Assembly (NCBI RefSeq): GCF_022829285.1
Contig: NZ_JAKSYI010000057.1
Span: 1 to 64,000, forward strand
Source of the DNA: Methylobacterium sp. J-078
GTDB lineage: Bacteria > Pseudomonadota > Alphaproteobacteria > Rhizobiales > Beijerinckiaceae
Direction: 5' to 3'
Length of the DNA stretch: 64,000 bases
Shown here piece after piece: positions 31,565-40,066 of the stretch. Position numbers and translations under genes: made by a program. Within the stretch, counting starts at the first letter, position 1, and each line of letters opens with the position of its first letter. A model generated the notes under the pieces. It made no database searches. It was not told the origin of the DNA and was given only the letters and a program-made list of their open reading frames with translations.

Positions 31565-32815
31565 ATGAGCAAGCCGCTCGAGGGTACCAAGATCATCGAT
31601 TTCACCCACGTCCAGGCGGGCCCCGCCTGCACGCAGCTCCTCGCCTGGTTCGGCGCCGACGTGATCAAGGTCGAGCGCCCCGGTGCCGGCGACGTGACGC
31701 GCACGCAGCTCCGCCACGTGGAGGATGCCGACGCGCTCTACTTCACGATGCTCAACTCCAACAAGCGTTCGCTGACGCTGGACACCAAGACCCCCGAGGG
31801 CAAGGAAGTCCTCGAGAACATGATCAAGCAATCCGACGTGATGGTCGAGAATTTCGGTCCCGGCGCGCTCGATCGCATGGGCTTCTCCTGGGCCCGCATC
31901 CAGGAACTCAACCCGGGCATGATCCTCGCCTCGGTGAAGGGCTTCTCGGACGGCCACCATTACGAGGACCTCAAGGTCTACGAGAACGTCGCCCAGTGCG
32001 CGGGCGGTGCTGCCTCCACCACCGGTTTCTGGGACGGCCCGCCCACCGTGTCGGCCGCCGCGCTCGGTGACTCGAACACCGGCATGCATCTCGCCATCGG
32101 CATCCTCACGGCGCTCCACCAGAAGAACAAGACCGGCAAGGGCCAGAAGGTCGCCGTGTCGATGCAGGATTCGGTGCTCAACCTCTGCCGCGTCAAGCTG
32201 CGCGACCAGCAGCGCCTCGACGCCCTGGGCTACCTGGAGGAATACCCGCAATACCCGCACGGCGAGTTCTCGGACGTGGTGCCGCGCGGCGGCAACGCGG
32301 GCGGCGGCGGCCAGCCGGGCTGGGTGCTGAAGTGCAAGGGCTGGGAGACCGACCCGAACGCCTACATCTACTTCACGATCCAGGGCCATGCCTGGGCCCC
32401 GATCTGCAAGGCGATCGGCAAGCCGGAATGGGAGAACGACCCGGCCTACAGCACGGCCCGCGCCCGCCAGGACAAGATCATGGACATCTTCGGCACCATC
32501 GAGGAATGGCTCGCCGACAAGACCAAGTTCGAGGCCGTCGACATCCTGCGCAAGTTCGACATCCCGTGCTCGCCGGTTCTGTCGATGAAGGAACTCTCGG
32601 TCGATCCGTCCCTGCGCGCCAGCGGCACGATCGTCGAGGTCCAGCACCCGAAGCTCGGCTCGTACCTGACGGTCGGAAGCCCGATCAAGTTCTCGGACAT
32701 GCCGGTCGAGGTGAAGGCCTCGCCGCTGCTCGGCGAGCACACCGACGAGGTCCTGCTCGACCTCGGCTACACCCAGCAGCAGATCGAGCACCTGCACCAG
32801 GCCCGCGCCGTCTGA
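31565..32815 (+). CDS. frc: Formyl-CoA:oxalate CoA-transferase (copy 1)
   Basis: 416 residues, the usual family length. Transfers CoA from formyl-CoA to oxalate, giving oxalyl-CoA for Oxc. Class III CoA-transferase features are intact: LDFTH-like opening ([20 protein letters not shown]) with Gln17, the catalytic Asp169 in [14 protein letters not shown], numbered as in the Oxalobacter enzyme, and the glycine loop GGGGQ. ATG 31565 follows CAGGGAGAAC. Ends in a strong hairpin at 32858. Second gene of the PAS-frc1 unit, behind the predicted GntR operator. Confidence 0.93.
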   Translation: MSKPLEGTKIIDFTHVQAGPACTQLLAWFGADVIKVERPGAGDVTRTQLRHVEDADALYFTMLNSNKRSLTLDTKTPEGKEVLENMIKQSDVMVENFGPGALDRMGFSWARIQELNPGMILASVKGFSDGHHYEDLKVYENVAQCAGGAASTTGFWDGPPTVSAAALGDSNTGMHLAIGILTALHQKNKTGKGQKVAVSMQDSVLNLCRVKLRDQQRLDALGYLEEYPQYPHGEFSDVVPRGGNAGGGGQPGWVLKCKGWETDPNAYIYFTIQGHAWAPICKAIGKPEWENDPAYSTARARQDKIMDIFGTIEEWLADKTKFEAVDILRKFDIPCSPVLSMKELSVDPSLRASGTIVEVQHPKLGSYLTVGSPIKFSDMPVEVKASPLLGEHTDEVLLDLGYTQQQIEHLHQARAV

Positions 32816-32857
32816 GGACGGATGGCGGCCCTCCCGGTGGGGGCCGCAGGTCGACGG

Positions 32858-32890
32858 GACGGCGCGCCGCGAGGCGCGCCGTCCGCGTTT
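32858..32890 (+). terminator. Hairpin after frc1
   Basis: GACGGCGCGCC (32858-32868) and GGCGCGCCGTC (32873-32883) form a perfect 11-bp stem with a GCGA loop; CGCGTTT follows. A T-poor but stable terminator. Confidence 0.6.
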
Positions 32891-33001
32891 GGCGCGTGAC
32901 CGGGCCTGACTCTTCGGCACGCCTGCGCGGCTCCGGGCTTGCCTGCGGCCTCCGCGGTGCGGCATGGCGAACCCGGTCTTCCCTGTGAGGTCGTACCGCC
33001 G

Positions 33002-34234
33002 ATGCGATTGTCCCTCCGCAGCCTCGTCCCCGAAGCCGCCCCTTTGAGCCTTCGCGAGCGCTTGCGCGCGGCCGGCGGCGCCCTCGTGGGTATCCTGGCC
33101 ACCGGGCTGATCAGCCAGGCCGCCATCGGCTCGGGCTCGGGCTCAGGCTCGACCTTGCCGATCCTGATCGCCCCGATGGGCGCCTCGGCGGTGCTGCTCT
33201 TCGCGGTGCCGGCGAGCCCGCTGGCGCAGCCCTGGTCCATCGTCGGCGGCAATGCGGTGGCGGCCCTCGTGGGCGTCAGCGCCGCTCTCATCGTGCAGAA
33301 CCCCTACGTCGCCGCCGCCCTGGCGATCAGCGTCGCGATCGCGCTGATGATGGCCCTGCGCTGCCTGCACCCGCCGAGCGGCGCCGTGGCGCTGACGGCG
33401 GTGCTCGGCGGCGCGCCGATCCGCGATCTTGGCTACGGCTTCGCCCTCTGGCCGGTGGCGGCCAACTCGCTCCTGCTGCTCGCCGTGGCGCTCTTGTTCA
33501 ACAACCTCACGGGCCGCGCCTACCCGCACGTGCTCCCGAAGGCGCCCGCCGGCCACGGCACGAAGGACCCGCTGCCCTCGGCGCGGGCCGGCATCATCGC
33601 CTCCGACCTCGACGCCGTGCTCAGGGACTACGACCAGGTTCTCGACGTGCGCCGGACCGACCTCGAGGCGATCATCCTCCAGGCGCAGATCCACGCCTAT
33701 CGCCGCCGCTCGGGGCAGGCGACCTGCGGCGAGATCATGTCCCGCGACGTCATCGCCATCGGCCCCGAGGCCCCCCTGCACGAGGCCCGCGACACCCTGC
33801 GCCGGCACCACATCAAGGCCCTGCCGGTGACCGACGAGGGCGCCCGGGTGCTGGGCATCGTCACGCAGACGGATCTCCTCGACAAGACGCGCTGGGACCA
33901 GTCGGGCCCGCGCCTCGGCCCGCGCCGCCGCCTCCGCCTGACACTGACCCGGGGCCGCGCCCCGCATGGCTGCGTCGAGGACATCATGACGGCGCCCGTG
34001 ACGACGGCGCGGCCGGACACGCCGATCTCCGACCTCGTGCTGTGGATGTCGGATGCCGGCCTGCACCATCTGCCGGTGGTCGGTCCCGACGACCGCCTCG
34101 TCGGCATCGTCTCGCAGACCGACCTCGTGGCGGAACTCCTGGCCGACGCCGCCGAGCGCCACGTCCCGTCCGGGGCGGCGTCCGGGATTCACCCGGTCGG
34201 CGAGCGCAGTGCGCAGATCCAGCCGGTGGTGTGA
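33002..34234 (+). CDS. HPP-family membrane protein with two CBS domains
   Basis: 410 residues. The N-terminal half is an HPP-type membrane domain: SGSTLPILIAPMGASAVLLF, then ALRCLHPPSGAVALTAVLGG, which carries the His-Pro-Pro signature, with four to five hydrophobic helices. The C-terminal half has two CBS motifs: CGEIMSRDVIAIGPEAPLHE to VLGIVTQTDLLDK, and VEDIMTAPVTTARPDTPISD to LVGIVSQTDLVAELL. CBS pairs bind adenine nucleotides and would gate the membrane part. Some HPP proteins have been linked to nitrite uptake; the substrate here is not readable. ATG 33002 chosen. Monocistronic after frc1. Confidence 0.85.
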   Translation: MRLSLRSLVPEAAPLSLRERLRAAGGALVGILATGLISQAAIGSGSGSGSTLPILIAPMGASAVLLFAVPASPLAQPWSIVGGNAVAALVGVSAALIVQNPYVAAALAISVAIALMMALRCLHPPSGAVALTAVLGGAPIRDLGYGFALWPVAANSLLLLAVALLFNNLTGRAYPHVLPKAPAGHGTKDPLPSARAGIIASDLDAVLRDYDQVLDVRRTDLEAIILQAQIHAYRRRSGQATCGEIMSRDVIAIGPEAPLHEARDTLRRHHIKALPVTDEGARVLGIVTQTDLLDKTRWDQSGPRLGPRRRLRLTLTRGRAPHGCVEDIMTAPVTTARPDTPISDLVLWMSDAGLHHLPVVGPDDRLVGIVSQTDLVAELLADAAERHVPSGAASGIHPVGERSAQIQPVV

Positions 34235-34565
34235 GCGCGAACGGCGCGGCGGCTCACAGTCGGTCGCGGCCTTGCGTTGCGGCTTCGCCCTTCTGAGGGT
34301 CCGGAAACGTTTACCCGATACGGATGCCGCCTGCCTCCACGCCCGCCTGACTTCGAAGCCTGGGATCGGCCTCGCGGACGCAAAATCGTGGATTGGCCCA
34401 GCAAGGTTGCGGGGCTGGGGATGGTCCTTCGGCGCCGCGATCCGGGTGAAGATCGCCGCCCCGTCGCGCCCTGCATGGCGATAGATCCGTCAGGGCCTCA
34501 CGACGGGACCGGCACCGGACCCGTAGATCTCGGCGTGCGAAAATCCGGACCGCGATCCCCATCCG
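34235..34565. other. 331-bp gap between convergent genes
   Basis: Separates the stop of the HPP-CBS gene from the stop of the small leftward gene at 34566. No coding frame with a plausible start is seen, and no clear hairpin with a T-run was found. Confidence 0.35.
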
Positions 34566-34874
34566 TCAGCGGCTCGGCACTGCTTGGGACTGGTATGCCG
34601 TTGGACCTGGGACGTGCCGTCCCACCAGGTCCGGGTCGGTCGCAGGGGCTGTGACGCCCGCCGCGAGGGCTTCGTAGGGCAGCCAGCCGTCGAAGGGCTC
34701 CAGGGCGCCGGGCTCGGCCGGCCGGTACCAGCGCCAGACCTGGCGCGCCGCGCTCGGGGCGTACCAGCGGCCGGGCCGGCCCTCGGCCAGGATCGGCCCC
34801 AAGGTCAGGTGGTTCAGCCAGATCTGCGCGACGGCCTGCGGGGCCGTGTGCATCGGGCGCCAGGTCGGCGGCAT
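34566..34874 (-). CDS. Small Trp-rich hypothetical protein, 102 aa
   Basis: ATG 34874 preceded by AGGAGATACCC. Begins MPPTWRPMHTAPQAVAQIWL and contains several Trp and Pro residues (GRWYAPSAARQVWRWYRPAE; FDGWLPYEAL). No transmembrane helix. No family recognised. It lies 107 bases downstream of oxlT on the same strand and may be part of its transcript, which would place it in the oxalate response. Confidence 0.55.
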   Translation of the reverse strand: MPPTWRPMHTAPQAVAQIWLNHLTLGPILAEGRPGRWYAPSAARQVWRWYRPAEPGALEPFDGWLPYEALAAGVTAPATDPDLVGRHVPGPTAYQSQAVPSR

Positions 34875-34980
34875 CGGGTATCTCCTAAGGGGCAGGACGC
34901 GGGGCTGAAACGGGCGCGGGGGCCGGGACGAATCCGTCCGGCCCCCGCGCTCATTCATGTTCGGTCGCTCGGCGTCGGGA

Positions 34981-36297
34981 TCAGGCCGTGACCACCCGGG
35001 GAGCCGGCTTCGCCTCGTCGGAGACGGCCAGCGCCTGGGCCACCACCCGCTTGCGCCAGGGCTTCAGCACCGCGATGGCGAGCAGCGAGGCGAGGATGTT
35101 GGCGCCGGCGGCCACCAGGAACACGCCGTCCCAACTGTTGGTCGCCTGCTGGAGGTAGTTCGCCACCGGGACCAGGAGGGCCGCCGTGCCCTTGGCGGTG
35201 TAGAGCAAGCCCGCATTGGTGGCGGCGAACTTGGTGCCGAAAGTGTCCGTGCAGGTCGAGGGGAAGAGGGAGTAGATCTCGCCCCAGGCGAAGAACACGA
35301 ACCCTGAGAGTAGCACGAACCACAGCGGGTCATGGCCCCAGAGGTAGAGCATGTAGATGCCGAAGCCTTCCATCGCGAAGGCGATGAACATGGTGTTCTC
35401 GCGGCCGATCTTGTCCGAGACCCAGCCGAAGAACGGGCGGGTCAGGCCGTTAAGCACCCGGTCGATCGTGGCCGCGAAGGTGATCGCCACCATGGTGATG
35501 CCCATGATCGTGACGGGGACCTTGTCGACGCCGATGTCGGAGGCGATGGGCTTGAGGTTGGCGGTGATCATCAGGCCGCCGGCGCCGACGATGACGAACA
35601 TGAAGTACATCAGCCAGAAGATCGGCTGGCGGGCGACCTCACCGGGGGTGTAGTTGCGCCGGGTCTGGATGATGTTGGCGTTGGCGACGACCTCCGGAAC
35701 CTGGCCCTTCTTGGGCGAGGTGAAGAAGAAGGCGAGCGCGCAGACCACGAGGCCCTGGCCGATGCCGAAGTTGAAGAACGCGGCCTGGAAGCCGTGATCG
35801 GCGATCATCCACTGGATCGGCGCGACGGTCAGCGCCGAGCCGGCGCCGAAGCCGGCCGCGATGATGCCGGCGGCGAGCCCGCGCTTGTCCGGGAACCACT
35901 TCAGGGCCGAGCCCACGCAGGTGCCGTAGACCGCGCCTGCGCCGATGCCGGCGATGACCTGGCCGAGATAGAACATGTTCAGCGAGGTGGCGTAGGAGTT
36001 GATCACCCAGCCGATGCCGCAGAGCAGGCCGCCGAACAGGACGACGACGCGCGGGCCGTACTTGTCCACGAACCAGCCCTCGACCGGCACCAGCCAGGTC
36101 TCGAACAGCACGAACAGGGTGAACGCCCACTGGATCGCGGCGCGATCGAAGCCGAACTTCTTCTGGATGTCGGGGACGAAGAACGTCCAGCCGTATTGCA
36201 GGTTGGCGATCATGACCATGCAGATGACGCCGATGACGAGCTGGCCCCATCGATAGCCGTCGGACACAGGTTTGATCGTGGTTTCTGCCCTGGACAT
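34981..36297 (-). CDS. oxlT: Oxalate/formate antiporter (MFS)
   Basis: 438 residues from ATG 36297, with CCGGAGGAAAGC upstream. A 12-helix major-facilitator transporter of the OxlT group. Visible landmarks: YRWGQLVIGVICMVMIANLQ, then YGWTFFVPDIQKKFGFDR, and LFETWLVPVEGWFVDKYGPR, the MFS loop motif. Later comes LNGLTRPFFGWVSDKIGREN. The family exchanges oxalate for formate in the inner membrane. Neighbouring frc, oxc and gntR genes support that substrate. The predicted GntR operator lies 136-152 bases upstream. Confidence 0.88.
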   Translation of the reverse strand: MSRAETTIKPVSDGYRWGQLVIGVICMVMIANLQYGWTFFVPDIQKKFGFDRAAIQWAFTLFVLFETWLVPVEGWFVDKYGPRVVVLFGGLLCGIGWVINSYATSLNMFYLGQVIAGIGAGAVYGTCVGSALKWFPDKRGLAAGIIAAGFGAGSALTVAPIQWMIADHGFQAAFFNFGIGQGLVVCALAFFFTSPKKGQVPEVVANANIIQTRRNYTPGEVARQPIFWLMYFMFVIVGAGGLMITANLKPIASDIGVDKVPVTIMGITMVAITFAATIDRVLNGLTRPFFGWVSDKIGRENTMFIAFAMEGFGIYMLYLWGHDPLWFVLLSGFVFFAWGEIYSLFPSTCTDTFGTKFAATNAGLLYTAKGTAALLVPVANYLQQATNSWDGVFLVAAGANILASLLAIAVLKPWRKRVVAQALAVSDEAKPAPRVVTA

Positions 36298-36432
36298 GCT
36301 TTCCTCCGGTAGGTTCTGGCTGGAACGAGGTGCGACCGGTTCTTCGACCGTCTGTCGCGGGTAAGGCCGTGCTCGCCGCGCGTATCGTCGGCTTGCGCTG
36401 GCGCCGTGCGTCGGCGCCTTGGATCGACGTCT

Positions 36433-36449
36433 TGGTATGTGGAATACCA
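36433..36449 (-). promoter_or_regulatory. Predicted GntR operator upstream of oxlT
   Basis: TGGTATGTGGAATACCA: perfectly paired half-sites TGGTAT and ATACCA with a five-base spacer, the same layout as at 30814 and 43552. It lies just downstream of the -10 position expected from TTGACG on the minus strand. Confidence 0.65.
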
Positions 36450-36873
36450 GCCTCACTCGCGCAGTGGCGATCGTCAAGAGTATTAATCCCGGAAATCGAT
36501 CCCGCACCGCAGCAGAATGCCGTCCAAATGAAGACCGGGGCGCGTTGTAGAAGCTCCGAGATGGATCGCCGAAGTAGAAGGATGCGCTGGTTCAGCATCC
36601 TCGCACCGGCGCTGAAGGACAGTGCCTGAGCCCGCTTTGCAGCCGCTAACGCCTTGCGAACACTGGCGGACGATTGCCCCATCGCGCTCGGCGGCCTTGC
36701 GGAGCCTGAACGCGGGAGGAAGGATGCTGCGCTGCAGCATCAAATCGAGATGCAGAGCTGCAAAATTTATCATCGAAAAGGCGGTGGAGGGCGGGGCCTA
36801 TGGGGTCGCCCCGGACAAAATCCGCCGCATGTCTCCCATTACGGCAGGATAATTCAGACCCTCCGTTGACATC

Positions 36874-36890
36874 TGAAATTCTGTATACCA
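36874..36890 (+). promoter_or_regulatory. Weaker operator-like site before the CBS gene
   Basis: TGAAAT-TCTGT-ATACCA: the right half matches fully, the left half in four of six positions. It begins two bases after TTGACA (36866-36871), the same offset seen at the oxc promoter. Confidence 0.4.
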
Positions 36891-36951
36891 GCATTGCGGC
36901 AACAAGATTTCGCGGGTTCGCAAGATTTCGCGGATTCGGAGGAGCCGCGCC

Positions 36952-37362
36952 ATGAATGCTCGCCACGAGGCTTGCAGTACCGCCCCCCGTGCGCGCTACA
37001 TCCGCATGGATCGTTCGGTGCGCGAGGCCGTCCGGATCCTGTCGGAGCCCGACGTCGACGCCCTCGTCGTGGTGGAAGGACCGAGCGACGACCGGGGGGC
37101 CTTCATCGGAATCCTGACGGAACGCGAGATCTTTAAGGCGATGGCCGAGCGCGGTCTCGACGTTCTCGACCACCTCGTCTGGATGCTGACGACGCAGGAT
37201 TTCGTCTCCGTGGACGTGCGGACCACCCCCGCCGACCGTCTCGAGGCCTTCTGCACCCACAAGACCAATCACATCGCGATCATGGACGGTCTCTGCCTGC
37301 ACTCGGTGCAGAGCATCTGGGATTGCGTGGCCGCCTCGGCGGATCGTGCCGCCGCGGCCTGA
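36952..37362 (+). CDS. CBS-domain protein, 136 aa
   Basis: One CBS pair and little else. The first motif is ARYIRMDRSVREAVRILSEP to DALVVVEGPSDDRGAFIGIL ending in TEREIFKAM. The second is shorter and less typical (FVSVDVRTTPADRLEAFCTH, NHIAIMDG). Stand-alone CBS proteins usually sense adenine nucleotides and regulate a partner. ATG 36952 follows GGAGGAGCCGCGCC. The promoter carries a GntR-like site, so I place it tentatively in the oxalate regulon. Confidence 0.78.
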   Translation: MNARHEACSTAPRARYIRMDRSVREAVRILSEPDVDALVVVEGPSDDRGAFIGILTEREIFKAMAERGLDVLDHLVWMLTTQDFVSVDVRTTPADRLEAFCTHKTNHIAIMDGLCLHSVQSIWDCVAASADRAAAA

Positions 37363-37492
37363 CCCACCTGCACGGCGTGATTGTGCGGAGCCGGCGAGCG
37401 TTATGCGCGCGGTCCTGCAAAGCTGCGCGTCGAAATCCTGCAGTGCAATCCTGGATTTGTGCTCTGCAAATACTTTTGCCCGGACGGCGATC

Positions 37493-37521
37493 TTGACGCT
37501 GTAGGCTTTTGAATACAAATT
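37493..37521 (+). promoter_or_regulatory. Possible promoter before 37615
   Basis: TTGACG at 37493-37498, 17 bases, then CAAATT at 37516-37521. A partial operator-like sequence (TAGGCT-TTTGA-ATACAA) starts at 37502. Weak evidence. Confidence 0.3.
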
Positions 37522-37614
37522 TTGTCTGGCGCAGGTCGGCGCCATTCGACACGATGGTCCCTGCGGCCGCTGCCGCTCCGCCGGCGGGTCCGGGACAGGC
37601 AAGGAACGGGACTG

Positions 37615-37893
37615 ATGCGTTATCTGGCGATCCTCGACTGCCCCGTGATCTTCAGCGGCGAGAACGGCTACGGGATGACGAGCATCGACATGTGCCCGTC
37701 GACGGGGATCACGGGGGGGCTCATCAGCCGCCACGTCAAGGTGGTCGACGGGCGCCTGATCGCGGTCTGCATCTGGACGAGCGAGTTCTGCGCCAGGGTG
37801 TTCTTCGATCCGGCCTGGTATCAGAAGGCGGGCGAGCTCTGGGGCGACCAGTACCAGCTCCGCCTTGAGGCGATCGACGAACAGGCCGCCTGA
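37615..37893 (+). CDS. Small hypothetical protein, 92 aa
   Basis: ATG 37615 preceded by AAGGAACGGGACTG. Begins MRYLAILDCPVIFSGENGYG, with a middle part RHVKVVDGRLIAVCIWTSEF and end FFDPAWYQKAGELWGDQYQL. The alternation of strands and helices resembles dimeric alpha/beta-barrel proteins, but no family is certain. It sits 21 bases before the P-loop gene on the same strand, suggesting an operon. Confidence 0.6.
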   Translation: MRYLAILDCPVIFSGENGYGMTSIDMCPSTGITGGLISRHVKVVDGRLIAVCIWTSEFCARVFFDPAWYQKAGELWGDQYQLRLEAIDEQAA

Positions 37894-37914
37894 TCGCCGG
37901 GGCTAAGCGTCCGC

Positions 37915-39732
37915 GTGCCCCGCGCGGCGCAGCCCGACGGACCGTCGCATCAAGTCTACGGCCCCTGGAACCCCGGCATCGAGTCGAGCCTGCCGCGCGC
38001 CGTCCTGCCGCTCGCGACGGTGTTCCGCCCCGAGCATGTCGAGACGACCCTCGCCGACGCCTCCGAGATGAGCGACGTCAGCGGTCTGCCGTTGACGTCG
38101 CTGGTCCGGTTCCGGGCCCGGCGGCTCGTGGTCCACGAGGTGCTGATCCGCGTGATGGCGGACCTCTCCGTGCCGATGGGCGAGACCTACGGCGATCTCG
38201 GGGTTAACTTCCGCGCCATCGTGTCGGCGATCCTGCGCGGCGGGATCGCGTCGCATGCCGACGCGATCGACGCCCATCTGACCGAGATCCGCGCCCGGGC
38301 GGACGCCCTGCTGGAGGCCGAGATCGCCGCGATGCTGGGCTTGGGGCGCGCGCCGGCCGCGCCGCCGCCGCGCCGCGCCGACTGGGCCGCCCTGTTCCGT
38401 CCCCGTAAGCCGGCGAGCCCCCGGCCCCCGGCCGATCCCGAGACGCGGGCCGAGGCGCATCTCGCGGAATGGCAGGACCGCGCCGCCGCGTCGGGCGATC
38501 CCCTGGCGGTCGCGTCCTGCGTGGCCCTGCGCAGCGTCGTCGCGTCCCTGGTTGGGCGGCGCGGTTTTCTCATCCGCGATCCGGCGCTTCTGCGGACGCT
38601 CGCCGTCACCCTGGTCTCGAACGGCCACGGCAGCCGCGCCCTCGGTGAGCGCATCGAACCGTGGCTGGAGGCGGTGGTGGCGCGCGAGGGATTCGTGCGC
38701 CTCCGCGCCCAGGCCGCGCCGGTCGTCATGAACGTGAAAGGCTCCTCCGCCTCCGGCAAGAGCACGATCCGGCCCCACCAGCGCGCGCTGACCGAAGCCC
38801 TCGGCCTGCGCTGGTCGGATTTTGCCCTGATCACCCCGGATGTCTGGCGCAAGTTCCTGCTCGACTACGACAGTCTCGGCGCGGCGTGGCGCTATGCCGG
38901 GCCGCTCACCGGGCACGAGGTCGAGATCGTCGACCGCAAGCTCGACGGCTACATGGCCCGCAAGGCCGAGGCGGGACGCATCTCCCACCTCCTCATCGAC
39001 CGCTTCCGCTTCGACAGCTTCGCGGTCAATCCCGGCACCGAGACGGGGAGCCAGCTCCTCACCCGCTTCGGCCAGCAGGTCTACATGCAGTTCATGGTGA
39101 CGCCACCGGACGCCACGGTGGAGCGGGCCTGGAAGCGGGGCCAGCAATTCGGCCGCTACAAGGCGGTGGAGGACCTCCTCGCCCACAACGTCGAGGCGTT
39201 CACGGGCATGCCGCGCCTGTTCTTCACCTGGGCGCTGCGCGCCGACAAGGCGGTGCATTTCGAGTTCCTGGACAACAGCGTGGCCGAGGGCGAGCGGCCG
39301 CGCACCATCGCCTTCGGTACCAACGGCTGCATGAACATCCTCGACGCCGGCATCCTGCTCGACATCGACCGCTACCGGGCGATCAACATCCAGGCGCGCG
39401 AGCCCGGGGCGGTCTATGCCGGCGTGCCACCCCGCGCGGAGGTGGACATGCGCTTCCTGCGCGACTGCATCCGGCGGATGACGACGATCCGGTTCGCCGA
39501 TCACAGGACCGGGCGGGTCCTCGCCCGCCTGGAGCGCGGGCGCCTGGCGAGCCTCGCCCCGGAGGCGGCGGATGGCGGCGCGATCCGGCGCCTCCTCACC
39601 GACCTGCGCGTGCCGCCGGCGGCCGGCACGATCCAGGATGACGGCGAGATCCTGGCGGTCGCCGAAGCCCGGACGCTGGGAGCCTGGGGACCAGTCGCCA
39701 GCCCGGCAGTCATGCTTTCACGGCAAAGCTGA
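37915..39732 (+). CDS. Zeta-toxin-like P-loop protein of unknown role, 605 aa
   Basis: GTG start at 37915, 21 bases after the preceding gene; no strong ribosome-binding site, so an internal start is possible. The N-terminal 270 residues are helical and unrecognised (VHEVLIRVMADLSVPMGETY). A P-loop begins at residue 276: NVKGSSASGKSTIRPHQRAL. It continues DFALITPDVWRKFLLDYDSL, SHLLIDRFRFDSFAVN and VTPPDATVERAWKRGQQFGR, the order seen in zeta-toxin/nucleoside-kinase-like ATPases. The C-terminus (about 100 residues) is unassigned. No antitoxin is visible. Located between oxlT and oxc, it may be part of the oxalate gene set; function unknown. Confidence 0.65.
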   Translation: MPRAAQPDGPSHQVYGPWNPGIESSLPRAVLPLATVFRPEHVETTLADASEMSDVSGLPLTSLVRFRARRLVVHEVLIRVMADLSVPMGETYGDLGVNFRAIVSAILRGGIASHADAIDAHLTEIRARADALLEAEIAAMLGLGRAPAAPPPRRADWAALFRPRKPASPRPPADPETRAEAHLAEWQDRAAASGDPLAVASCVALRSVVASLVGRRGFLIRDPALLRTLAVTLVSNGHGSRALGERIEPWLEAVVAREGFVRLRAQAAPVVMNVKGSSASGKSTIRPHQRALTEALGLRWSDFALITPDVWRKFLLDYDSLGAAWRYAGPLTGHEVEIVDRKLDGYMARKAEAGRISHLLIDRFRFDSFAVNPGTETGSQLLTRFGQQVYMQFMVTPPDATVERAWKRGQQFGRYKAVEDLLAHNVEAFTGMPRLFFTWALRADKAVHFEFLDNSVAEGERPRTIAFGTNGCMNILDAGILLDIDRYRAINIQAREPGAVYAGVPPRAEVDMRFLRDCIRRMTTIRFADHRTGRVLARLERGRLASLAPEAADGGAIRRLLTDLRVPPAAGTIQDDGEILAVAEARTLGAWGPVASPAVMLSRQS

Positions 39733-39736
39733 CATC

Positions 39737-39753
39737 TGGGATGTGGTATATCT
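39737..39753 (+). promoter_or_regulatory. Weak operator-like site before the 53-residue gene
   Basis: TGGGAT-GTGGT-ATATCT: five of six matches in the left half and four of six in the right. CTGACA (39729-39734) lies two bases before it, the same spacing as at 36866 and at the oxc promoter. CTATTT follows at a 17-base spacing. Confidence 0.35.
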
Positions 39754-39808
39754 ATTTGCAGCGCACCATGGCACATCTGCGGTGCAATATGTACCGAGGA
39801 GGCCCATC

Positions 39809-39970
39809 GTGCTCGCATCCATCATCGTCTCGACGCTCTGCCTGATCGCCCTTCAGGTGGTGCTCGTCGTCAAGGTCGCTGACTGGATGTCCCGCGACAC
39901 CGGAAAGGTCGAGGGCCGCAACGACGTCGTGCTCGGCAGTGTCAACGGCCGCTTCGCCGGCATCGCCTGA
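39809..39970 (+). CDS. 53-residue membrane protein in the oxalate cluster
   Basis: GTG at 39809 with GAGGAGGCCCATC upstream. The first 24 residues form one transmembrane helix (ASIIVSTLCLIALQVVLVVK). The tail is short and polar (ADWMSRDTGKVEGRNDVVLG). The longer frame in which it lies reads through the end of the P-loop gene in another frame and is spurious upstream. Single-helix proteins of this size often bind a larger membrane protein; OxlT is an obvious candidate partner, but only by proximity. It has its own promoter-like sequence. Confidence 0.6.
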   Translation: MLASIIVSTLCLIALQVVLVVKVADWMSRDTGKVEGRNDVVLGSVNGRFAGIA

Positions 39971-40066
39971 GCCCGCGCGGCCAACAAAAAAAATGGCGCG
40001 TCATCGAGGGGATCGATGCCGCGCCAGTCGGGAGAGAAGACCAGGGTTGGAAGGGGTTGTTGACTC

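Larger units (their letters stand above)
36298..36951. promoter_or_regulatory. Divergent control region of oxlT and the CBS gene
   Basis: 654 bases without a supported gene. Contains the operator and -35-like TTGACG (minus strand, 36477-36472) for oxlT, and the TTGACA (36866-36871) plus weak operator for the CBS-domain gene. Short frames across it lack ribosome-binding sites. Confidence 0.5.

Noticed and set aside
37915..39732. Zeta toxin of a toxin-antitoxin pair
   Set aside because: No epsilon-like antitoxin gene is adjacent, the protein is more than twice the usual toxin length, and the setting is metabolic.
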